The notes under the pieces are model-generated. The model saw only the letters and a program-made list of their open reading frames with translations. It was not told the DNA's origin and ran no database searches. Both the position numbers and the translations under genes were made by a program. From Ceratodon purpureus (taxonomy: Eukaryota > Streptophyta > Bryopsida > Pseudoditrichales > Ditrichaceae), in NCBI GenBank assembly GCA_014871385.1, contig CM026425.1, positions 3,800,529 through 3,864,528 on the forward strand: 64,000 bases of DNA, read 5' to 3'. Position 1 is the stretch's first letter. Every line of letters begins with the position of its first letter. Shown in pieces: positions 56,877 through 64,000 of the stretch.

Positions 56877-57632
56877 GAAGTCCATGGAAAACTTCACGAA
56901 GATAGACCCAGTGCAGTTCTGGAGCAGGGACCTCCACCTCTGAATCCACTTCACATAGCCCCGGAACAGGCTGGTACTCAGGTACACGATCCAGTGCTGA
57001 AGTACTTTCTGGTTCTGGATATTAACGGCCTGCTATTAGTCCAGACGAAGCAGGGTACTAGGTGGAATACTAAACTTAGACCGGGTTTAGAGAGGTTCCT
57101 AGAGTTCAGCCTGGACAATTTCGAGGTGGTCTTCTGGAGTTGCGTTCAGGAAAAGAGGTTCCAGATTCTGTGGACAGCGTTGCAGCAGCGCTGTCCTCGT
57201 CTAGATGCCGAAGTGCGCTACAAGTTCGACCAGAGTTTCTGCGAGACTTGCGTACATAAGGCTAGTAGGGAGTTTTATTTGAAGAGACTCCAGACCCTCT
57301 TTGACCTCGATGACGGGCTGAAGGGGACGGGGGCGTCTTCAATTAACACTCTCTTGGTTGATGATTCCCCTTATAAGAATGTCGCAAACACTCCTTGGAA
57401 CGCTGTGCACCCTACACCATATACCTTCGAGTCGAAGGAGTCGGAAAGTAAGAGGAATTATCTGCTTGGAGAATTGATTCCTTGGCTTACCAGTTTGAAA
57501 GAATCCAAACTCCCCGTGCCCGAGTACTGCCAGAAACATTCCGAATTCGGTCAGCGTCGTCTGTTTCCGGGGGATGAAGCTTATAGTCTCTTCTCTCCAC
57601 ACATTGATTGCCCTAAACGAAAGAGAACATAG
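56877..57632 (+). CDS. FCP1/HAD-like protein A (plant LDINGLL type)
   Basis: Exon of 252 codons after a pyrimidine-rich tract and AG at 56875-56876; no in-frame ATG upstream, so a first exon is missing or unrecognised. It follows the FCP1/CTD-phosphatase-like fold: YFLVLDINGLLL (nucleophile Asp kept, second Asp of DxD is Asn), RPGLERFLEF, NFEVVFWSC, FDQSFCETC, LKRLQTLFD, NTLLVDDSPYKNV, NAVHPTPYTF, VPEYCQKH, FGQRRLF. This is the plant group in which DLNGLL replaces DLDxTL, so catalysis is uncertain by family rule. Basic KRKRT tail. AATAAA lies about 90 nt downstream. First of three tandem paralogues. Confidence 0.72.
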   Translation, partial: EVHGKLHEDRPSAVLEQGPPPLNPLHIAPEQAGTQVHDPVLKYFLVLDINGLLLVQTKQGTRWNTKLRPGLERFLEFSLDNFEVVFWSCVQEKRFQILWTALQQRCPRLDAEVRYKFDQSFCETCVHKASREFYLKRLQTLFDLDDGLKGTGASSINTLLVDDSPYKNVANTPWNAVHPTPYTFESKESESKRNYLLGELIPWLTSLKESKLPVPEYCQKHSEFGQRRLFPGDEAYSLFSPHIDCPKRKRT

Positions 57633-57720
57633 TAGATGTAGAAACTATTTTAGAGAGCATGCACATGATTCAGTCGGCTGCCCGCCGATGGGATCTTCAT
57701 GTAATTAGACTTTTTCAGTA

Positions 57721-57726
57721 AATAAA
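57721..57726 (+). terminator. Poly(A) signal AATAAA
   Basis: About 90 nt after the FCP1-like A stop codon, supporting that A and B are separate genes. Confidence 0.5.
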
Positions 57727-57856
57727 GTTTTCCTCCTTTTAAATATATGAGAACGGAACTCAGTGTCGAGACTGTGTATTCTGTCGTGGGTGTCTTATTG
57801 TGTCTCCATTTGTACACTAGAGCAAGTATGAATTGTGAGCATGCGATTGATCACCC

Positions 57857-58987
57857 ATGTTTTCTTGGAATTTGTCCTTCATTTTTCAGGAGTCACTGGA
57901 GGATGACGCTGAAATTGAAGTGCACCAGGGACCTTCCCTTCTTAGTATGCTCTTGGAGGAGTACCCAACATCTCCTGATGGTGATGCTCTCAGAGAAGAG
58001 TATCCGGGAGCGGAAGCCGATAATGAAAGTGATGGGAAGGACGAGTACGACTATCCACTCGGCGGGCCGCCGACGCTGTCTGCTGCACATAGCTCTGGCC
58101 GGTGTGCGATGGCTTCCACCTCGTTCGTCGAGACCAACGTCGCGATCCCGCGCACCGGTTCCCCGCGCGATGATTCCGTCAGTGTTAGCACTGATATTAT
58201 TGCGCGTAATATTGAGGTACCTCTCCAACGATACTACCTTGTCCTTGACATTAAGGGATTGCTCATCGCGGAGCACCACGGGTATATCGGTGATGACCAG
58301 AAGACAAAAATTCATATCCGGGCTAGACCAGGACTTCTTTCATTTCTAGAGTTCTGCACGGCGAATTTCGAGGTAGTCTTTTGGTCCACGATTTCTGAAA
58401 AGAATCTCGATCGTCACTTCCAGAAGCTGTTAGCCATTCATCCTTTGCTCAGGAGCAATTACAGACGCCTTCCAGGATTCTGGTGTGATATCTCAACAAG
58501 GACTAATCCGAATGGGAAACGGGAGTACTTGTTGAAGCGTCTGGATAGACTTTTCTGCGACACTAGGCTACTGGCTCGATCTGGTGCCACTGTCCTGAAT
58601 ACCCTACTGGTAGACGACCGCCCTTATAGGAATGTACTTAATCATCCATTTAGCGCTGTCCATCCTAATTCTTTTTTCTGGGACTCTGCAGAGTGCAAAG
58701 AACCTCAACCCACCCCCAATCCCTATTTAACTAGGGTAGTTACACCATTCCTTGCAGGACTTAAGCAGTCTGGATTGGATGTCCAGGAGTATTGTAGGAG
58801 GAATTCTAGCGTGGGGAAGCCACGTCTTTTTCCAGAATCTCGCGAATACCAGAAGTATAGGGAGGTTATTCCTTCTCATGCATGCGGGTTTGACGTCCCG
58901 GGTAATCCTGGATCTTGGTTTGTGAATTTACCTTGTCCTCCGGAGGCCCCTGGTAGTTCCATCATTGGCGGGCAGCCGACTGATTAG
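57857..58987 (+). CDS. FCP1/HAD-like protein B
   Basis: Frame from ATG 57857 to TAG 58985-58987, 376 aa. The first 11 codons read like an intron end (ATTTTTCAG|GAG at 57890), so the exon may start there after an unseen first exon. The N-terminal 110 aa are acidic, with LGGPPT encoded over a palindrome. The domain reads YYLVLDIKGLLI (second Asp replaced by Lys), RARPGLLSFLEF, NFEVVFWSTI, LKRLDRLFCD, NTLLVDDRPYRNV, SAVHPNSFFW, VQEYCRRN, VGKPRLF. The last residues, IIGGQPTD, are encoded by another palindrome that reaches the stop codon. Same fold and strand as A; the Lys in place of Asp/Asn makes phosphatase activity unlikely. Confidence 0.72.
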   Translation: MFSWNLSFIFQESLEDDAEIEVHQGPSLLSMLLEEYPTSPDGDALREEYPGAEADNESDGKDEYDYPLGGPPTLSAAHSSGRCAMASTSFVETNVAIPRTGSPRDDSVSVSTDIIARNIEVPLQRYYLVLDIKGLLIAEHHGYIGDDQKTKIHIRARPGLLSFLEFCTANFEVVFWSTISEKNLDRHFQKLLAIHPLLRSNYRRLPGFWCDISTRTNPNGKREYLLKRLDRLFCDTRLLARSGATVLNTLLVDDRPYRNVLNHPFSAVHPNSFFWDSAECKEPQPTPNPYLTRVVTPFLAGLKQSGLDVQEYCRRNSSVGKPRLFPESREYQKYREVIPSHACGFDVPGNPGSWFVNLPCPPEAPGSSIIGGQPTD

Positions 58988-59296
58988 AGCCTATATCAGC
59001 GGCGCCACTAGTTTTAAAAATCACATATGATACTCTGCACTCTTTAGTTTAATACGCTAAGACTGTTCCCTTTCTGAACTTCCCTGCACCACACATTTGT
59101 TTCCAGTGCAGCAATTCGGTACTTCTTTTTGTAGATGCATGCATGACATTTCACTTGCTGCACATTTACCTTTGAGGTTTCTTCAATGCATCGTTTTGTC
59201 GGCGGGTCGCCGACGACTTTGAATGTAGTCCATTTCTTTCATATACTTCGTCCTGTTCCTTGATTTCCTTCACTGATTGCATTTCATATTCTTCAG

Positions 59297-59974
59297 GGTT
59301 CCTCGTTTTATTTCAAATGCCTTCACGGTCCACCTCATCATGTCAAGAAATGTATTGTCCTATGCGTCAATGGCCTTCTCTGCTATGTGGATCCCAGGAT
59401 AGAGGCTTTGCCATGGGATACGCATCGGAATGTAGTGAAGCGCCCAGGTTTGAAGAAGCTTTTCGACATGCTTTTCTTGCATTTCCATGTTGGTCTGTGG
59501 TCGAAGATGCCCTTGGGAGAACTGAAGCCTTTACTCACACATATTCTGCCGGCCGGTGTAATGGAGAGGCTGTCCTTCGAGTATAGCAGAAGTGACCTTA
59601 TCGACCGAGAGAATTTCCCCTGGAGTTATAAGACGTTAGGTCAAGTTTGCTCCAAGGTACAGTCTAGAAACGTCTGCAAACTAGATCAGGTGCTATTTGT
59701 GGATGTTGACCCGAGGTCATTGAGGAGGACACCAAACTGTATGTGCTACATTCCTTGGCCTTTTCAGGGTCATCTAAACTTTCCGAACGATGACGGCGTT
59801 ATACCTAACATTGCTACAGATATCCTTCCTCTGGTTTATCCCTTGCACAAGTTCGGATCTGTACCGGAGTATATGGCGCAGGGGTGTAGGCCGGGGCAAG
59901 TGCACTGGGCAATTGAAGCTGCGAGAAAGTTTGGACGTGCACGAGTGGACTGGACTGAAGTTTGCTGGGACTGA
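59297..59974 (+). CDS. FCP1/HAD-like protein C (nucleophile lost)
   Basis: Exon of 226 codons after CATATTCTTCAG at 59285-59296. It aligns with A and B: CIVLCVNGLLCY where the nucleophile Asp is Cys, RPGLKKLFDMLF, FHVGLWSK, LFVDVDPRSLRRT (DD partly kept), CYIPWPFQGH, VPEYMAQG. It lacks the nucleophile, so it should be a catalytically dead member with a binding role at most. No in-frame ATG precedes the domain; an upstream exon is expected. It is the most diverged of the tandem set; the order A, B, C on one strand at 0.2-0.3 kb spacing points to local duplication. Confidence 0.65.
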   Translation, partial: GSSFYFKCLHGPPHHVKKCIVLCVNGLLCYVDPRIEALPWDTHRNVVKRPGLKKLFDMLFLHFHVGLWSKMPLGELKPLLTHILPAGVMERLSFEYSRSDLIDRENFPWSYKTLGQVCSKVQSRNVCKLDQVLFVDVDPRSLRRTPNCMCYIPWPFQGHLNFPNDDGVIPNIATDILPLVYPLHKFGSVPEYMAQGCRPGQVHWAIEAARKFGRARVDWTEVCWD

Positions 59975-60061
59975 GTTAGGCGGACTTTTTCGCCTCCAAC
60001 TTGCACTTCTTCCCTCCTCCTGACCAACAAAACACCTTCCATCGGCTGCCCGCCGACTTGG

Positions 60062-60522
60062 TCGACCCGTTTGTGCGGCCTTCAAATATATGATTTACTC
60101 ATTGACCTTACGGCTATGCTTTCAGGGAAATAGTTTTCCGAGTAGGTTATAATGTGATAGGATTTACGTCAACTTGGTACATAGTGCTGGGTGTAGACTT
60201 AATATTGTAGGACTTCAGGACTCAAAGTGCTACGGGACTAGTTAGTTTAGCGTGTTCTATTATCGGCGGGTCGCCGACTCTGTATTGTACATTTCATTAC
60301 TTGAATCAACATGATATTCTTTAAAGTATTCATTGTAACTCTTATTCTGCATTATATGTCCCAATCTTCGGGTTCATATATCCATCACTGGCAAATTCCG
60401 CCCATGCACATCTCGATGTCTAGTTTTGCATTCTATATTCTGTGGTATTCATGTACAATGACACTGTTCATCTGTGGTCTCCATCCATCGGCGGTCCGCT
60501 GAGTTCGCATTGGTCATTTTTG
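60062..60522. other. Intergenic, palindromes only
   Basis: No coding frame with a domain; two copies of the 15-bp palindrome. Confidence 0.4.
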
Positions 60523-60550
60523 AATTCTGGACTTTTTTTTGTCCAGAATT
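60523..60550. repeat. 10-bp perfect hairpin with T8 loop
   Basis: AATTCTGGAC and GTCCAGAATT flank eight T, just before the second hAT-like copy. Confidence 0.7.
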
Positions 60551-60567
60551 ACCTAAATATCCCTTCA

Positions 60568-62279
60568 ATATGACAGTAAATGAACCATAACAAAGAACCG
60601 CGAGACAGACAAACTACAATGGGAAAAGGTTTGAAGCAAATAGATGTGTAAAGAGAAGATAGATATCAAGGGAAAAAACAAAAAATAAAAAAAGTACATG
60701 AGAGGTAATAATAAATCAAAAAGATAATTAGAATAAAAGATCAAATAAAAAATAATATTAATAATTGCAAGAGTAGAAATGACATACAAGAAGAAATGAG
60801 GAGTATGAAGTGAATAGAAAAAAGCATGTCATGGTGATAACATTATGGCAAAAGAAGAAACTAAATAAAAATATCCAACTTAGAAAGGATTTTTTTCTTA
60901 AAGGTTAAAGGATTAGATAAAGCACGAGACAATAATTGGAAAATAGTTAATTAAAATTACATAGAATAAAATGGTATTTGAAAACATAAGAAATAAGTTC
61001 AATAACACTAAGATATACAAACTACATTGGGCATAATTTTAAATACCCAAGAAAGCAATTAATTAGGAAAAGAACATTTTCATGGAAAAAAGGATTTGTC
61101 TTGCCTTATAAAATTAAAGCCAAAAACATACAAACTTGTCATATTAATGTAAGAGAAATCCATGTCGAGTTCTCTTTTAATTTTATTACCTAACGAAATA
61201 ATGTCTTCAAATAAAAGAATATTATTTTTTATAAGCTTCTCATTACCTTTTAAGTTGTACCACCCATCGTATACCTCCCTCTTCTATAGGCCCATGGGCC
61301 ATAATTTCATTTCCAAAACAAATGTATTCTTCCTTCTAAACATTGAGATTATGTTTGCAAACCATAGTAGAGCACCAACAATTAAACGGCATAAATATCT
61401 CCTTCTAAAGTATACCCCAACATCAAGGCGGATCCCACAATCCCGATTACAAAATCTTTTGGACATTTTCCATGATTTCAGGGATATGTCTGAAATTTCT
61501 AATTCGGTATTGATTTTGTTTTTAGAGTATCTAGAAATAGAATTTTTTTGTCAAAGGTTGGACGAGGGGAGGAGGGGAGGGGAGGCCGTCTCTAGAGAAA
61601 ACGCAAGAGAAGAAGGAAGGCCATGCGAGACCCCGCCTCCAAGCGGACGGGGGGCCGTCTCCGCGGCCGTCTCCACGGCCGTCCCCGGGGTCGGCCCCCC
61701 CCCGTCTCCGCCGACGGCCGACCCCTCAACTTCCCGAAATCTCCAAATTCCCGTAACTTCTTCAAAACTTGTCCAAATTGGACTTATGAGATGTTTTTTG
61801 GCATCTACAGGAAATGTAGATGCCAAAAAACACCTCATAAGCCCAATTTGGATACGTTTTGAAGAAGTTATGAAGATTTTAAGATTCGGGATTTTTTTTT
61901 TTTTAATTTGCGGCCGTCTCCGCGGCCGTCGCCGGGGACGGCCCCCCCACCGCGGGGTCGGCCCCCCCTCCGCGGCGACGGCAAGGGGCCGTCGCCGGGG
62001 ACGGCTTCTCCCACCGTGGCGACGGCCCCTCTCCGCGGCGACGGCAAGGGGCCGTCGCCGGGGACGGCCCCCGACCGCGGCGACGGCCCCTCCTCTGCGG
62101 CGACGGCCGCTTTCTGCTCCCGCAACCCCTCCCCCCGCGTTCGATGTGTGGTTTCACCTCGGGGTGAAACCTGTGCGGGTGATTTTTTTTTTCTAAGTCA
62201 CAGGACGTCCTGTGGCGCTGGCGGACGTCCGCGGACGTCCCCACGTCCCGAGCGTCCCGGACGTCCGTGACAACCCTTA
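60568..62279. mobile_element. Second hAT-like copy, truncated
   Basis: 60568-61905 matches 46163-47515 of the first element (loop part plus right arm with hairpin). The right end (62150-62279) matches the reverse of the first element's left end, ending ACAACCCTT. The left terminus is missing. It was inserted into, or joined to, the repeat whose terminus follows at 62281. Long frames inside are mirrored in the other copy and not credible proteins. Confidence 0.7.
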
Positions 62280-62372
62280 AGAAACTTCACTGAAAACATC
62301 AAAATTTCTGCAAAGTTACCGCTCACCGCTCTCCGCTCTCCGCTCTCCGCTCACCGCTCGCAGAATAGCATT
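62280..62372 (-). mobile_element. Repeat terminus, GAGCGGT array (reversed)
   Basis: GAAACTTCACTGAAAACATC, CTGCAAAGTTACCGCTCACC, more ACCGCTC/TCCGCTC units, then GCAGAATAGCATTTCCCC, the full reverse of the terminus at 16917-17010 with one or two more heptamers. Confidence 0.7.
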
Positions 62373-63444
62373 TCCCCATCAAAAGGGACCTGTGTTATCG
62401 CACTTCCCGTTTATATATCATGGCATACCTCGCGCACTATAGTCCGCCATTCGCCCTTTGCCGGACGACGCTGCCTCGGATTGAATCCGAACGTACGTTG
62501 CCTGTTGCCCCTATCCGACCGTACCGGATCACCATCCGCGCTAGACCGGACCGGCACAATCTCCTGCCAGAGGCCGGATGTGCGAGGTTCGTATTATCCG
62601 GCGCCGTTTTCACTGTCCAGACACAATCCGCCTGTCCGAAGTCGGATTACGTTTCGCAAAGTTCCGACCCCTGACCTGTGCTCTAGAAGAACGACGCGAT
62701 ATTGTTTAATCGTCCCTGTAATCAACTATGTCCGCCTTCGCCGCAGTCCTGCCCCGAGGTCGCGTCCGACCGATTCCGGAACGCGCACGTTTCGATCGGC
62801 GGACCACGTCCGAGCCTCTAATCCGTCGGGGTACCTCGTCGATGTCCGATTGCGGAGTGACCACATTCCGCAAATCGATCGGATTTCAGGTAGTCCGCCC
62901 GTCCGTGGTTGATCCATCTCCGTACATGGGCAAATCTCACGGAGTGCGAACCACCTCACCGATGTCAGCACACGACTGCCATAATATGCACATCCTGACC
63001 ATCTTTTTCCTACAACGCGGACCAAAATCGAATCTGGTTACTGGACCGCCATCGATCCCGCCCTCGTCCGACCTCGTCCGCAACACCCGGAACAACTCCG
63101 AGATGTTCCGCTTCCTGGTCCCGGACACGCTCGGGGAGTGCCATAAAAGATGCGACTCACCACGATTTGTTCTCCCTTCTTTGCACTGCGTGTCTCAGGA
63201 CTTTGGGGTCTCGTCTGAGGTTCCTCTGCCTGAGACCCAAGTGTGCTCAAGGGGTCAAGCATAGCCCACTGGAACGGACCGTCCGAACTCCATCGGAGAT
63301 CTGGAACATAATCAGGGCAAGTCCATCCCTCCACCCTCGTTCAACGACGCTAGAAGTGCGTTGTTCGGGCGCAATTTCTGTAATAGGTCCATCTCGCCTT
63401 AAATAGTGCGTTCACCCTCCAGATTCTTGCTTTCTGTCGCAGGC
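62373..63444. other. Upstream region of the hAT transposase gene
   Basis: CpG-rich with many short TCCG/CGGA motifs in both orientations, which may be subterminal repeats. TTATATAT at about 62411 and TTAAATAG at about 63399 are TATA-like; the latter is about 45 nt before the ATG. A CTTGCTTTCTGTCGCAG acceptor-like tract ends just before the ATG, so a 5' exon is possible. Confidence 0.4.
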
Positions 63445-64000
63445 ATGCCACGAAGAGTAGAGGCCTGGGATCAGTGGTGGCAAGACTTGGGCGTGGTGGG
63501 TGCGAGGCCTCAGAGACAGGTTAGGTGTAGAATTTGTAATGTGACTATTGTGTACCGTCGGGATAGAATGTTCGCCCACTTTGGATACAGACCTTTAGGT
63601 GGTCCAGGTAACTACGTTATACAAATTTGCAGGTTACTGAGTGCGCGGGTGAGGAGGTTGTTCATAGACTGCGGAGGTGAAGTTCCTAGAAGAGAGCCCG
63701 ATGATGTTCATGACATTGGCTTGGGAGGTGACGGGGTCCCAGATCCGGTAATACCTCAAGCTCCCGATAACGAGGGGGCGCGCGCGAATGATGGGCCAGC
63801 TATGCAGGAGACCGATATGGCATCCCAGGGTTCTCCACCCAGGGAAATGCGTCAACTGAATATTGTGCAAGGATTCAATGCTTCCACGAAGCTTCGATTA
63901 GATAATCTGTGGGCAACGGCATTCTACGAAGCCAATATCCCATTCAACGTTGTTAAGCATCCTGCCTTCATTAACGCCGTTCGGGAAACAGTGCGATCCC
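63445..64000 (+). CDS. hAT transposase, N-terminal part, runs off the window
   Basis: ATG at 63445 opens 185 codons without a stop to the end of the window. The N-terminus, VEAWDQWWQDLGV then VRCRICNVTIVYRRDRMFAH, is a BED-type zinc finger. A linker rich in acidic residues and proline follows. The last 45 residues, RQLNIVQGFN, LDNLWATAFYEANIPFNVVK and HPAFINAVRETVRS, match the start of the hAT catalytic region (usually FFYECGIPFNVV-like). It would bind element ends and carry out cut-and-paste transposition. It may supply transposase for the CAGGGTTGT elements, but no matching terminus was found next to it. Whether the gene is whole cannot be seen. Confidence 0.75.
   Translation, partial: MPRRVEAWDQWWQDLGVVGARPQRQVRCRICNVTIVYRRDRMFAHFGYRPLGGPGNYVIQICRLLSARVRRLFIDCGGEVPRREPDDVHDIGLGGDGVPDPVIPQAPDNEGARANDGPAMQETDMASQGSPPREMRQLNIVQGFNASTKLRLDNLWATAFYEANIPFNVVKHPAFINAVRETVRS

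Larger units (their letters stand above)
56206..60502. repeat. Nine copies of a 15-bp palindrome, TCGGCGGGCAGCCGA type
   Basis: Copies at 56206-56220, 56796-56810, 57674-57688, 58059-58073, 58965-58979, 59199-59213, 60042-60056, 60263-60277 and 60488-60502. All have TCGGC/GCCGA arms (two with one arm change) and a 5-nt centre (GGGCA, GGGTC, GGGCC or the reverse). They occur in both orientations, between genes and inside coding sequence (VGGQPT, LGGPPT, IIGGQPTD). Confidence 0.85.

Noticed and set aside
1-64000. LTR retrotransposon, endogenous virus or Polinton remnants
   Set aside because: No reverse transcriptase, integrase, capsid or envelope-like region and no paired long terminal repeats were recognised in the window.

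Overview
The window looks like nuclear DNA of a streptophyte plant, most likely a bryophyte. The reasons are short spliced introns with GT..AG borders, TATA boxes, AATAAA signals, a plant-type FCP1/HAD family (LDINGLL signature), a plant S1/self-incompatibility-like secreted protein, a MULE transposase with a C-terminal SWIM finger, a hAT transposase and plant-type telomere-like CCCTAAA. Species cannot be fixed from the sequence.

The core is two copies, in opposite orientation, of one large mobile unit. Each copy has a Mutator-like (MULE) transposase gene, a small gene of about 150 aa ('gene B'), and, divergently transcribed from the gene B promoter, a many-exon gene with a ParB/sulfiredoxin-like domain. 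In the complete copy that gene also carries a permuted (beta-type) DNA amino-methyltransferase-like domain. Copy 2 (about 30.3-55.3 kb) looks whole: a 1,188-aa transposase in two exons (51179-55282 +), gene B (50326-50781 +), and a predicted 15-exon, about 1,309-aa ParB-methyltransferase gene (49802 down to 30294, minus strand). Copy 1 (about 5.9-16.9 kb, reversed) is decayed: the transposase has several nonsense changes and a frameshift, and the ParB gene is cut at its DGNHR motif by another repeat.

Layout: 1-5.2 kb holds an unassigned exon, a coiled-coil/RING-like gene with one in-frame stop, and a tandem S1-domain gene with two TAG stops. 5.4-5.7 kb is a 53-bp minisatellite. 5.9-16.9 kb is copy 1, with a 65-bp minisatellite in an intron. 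17.6-28.4 kb is about 5.3 near-identical copies of a 2,026-bp satellite. 28.9-29.6 kb is an orphan one-exon gene with TATA box and poly(A) signal. 30.3-49.8 kb is the ParB-methyltransferase gene, six of whose 14 introns are swollen by a 108/217-bp minisatellite; intron 3 also hosts a 5,069-bp hAT-like non-autonomous element with 8-bp target duplications and large inverted-repeat arms (43132-48200). 50.3-55.3 kb holds gene B and the transposase. 56.2-60.0 kb holds a basic protein and three tandem degenerate FCP1-like genes, studded with nine copies of a 15-bp palindrome. 60.6-62.3 kb is a second hAT-like copy. 63.4 kb to the end is the start of a BED-finger hAT transposase gene.

How the parts may work together (inference): a transposase plus a ParB-methyltransferase from a shared divergent promoter suggests an element that carries its own DNA-modifying or DNA-binding factor, for transposition or for escape from silencing. 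The catalytic motif of the methyltransferase is not canonical, so binding rather than catalysis is possible.
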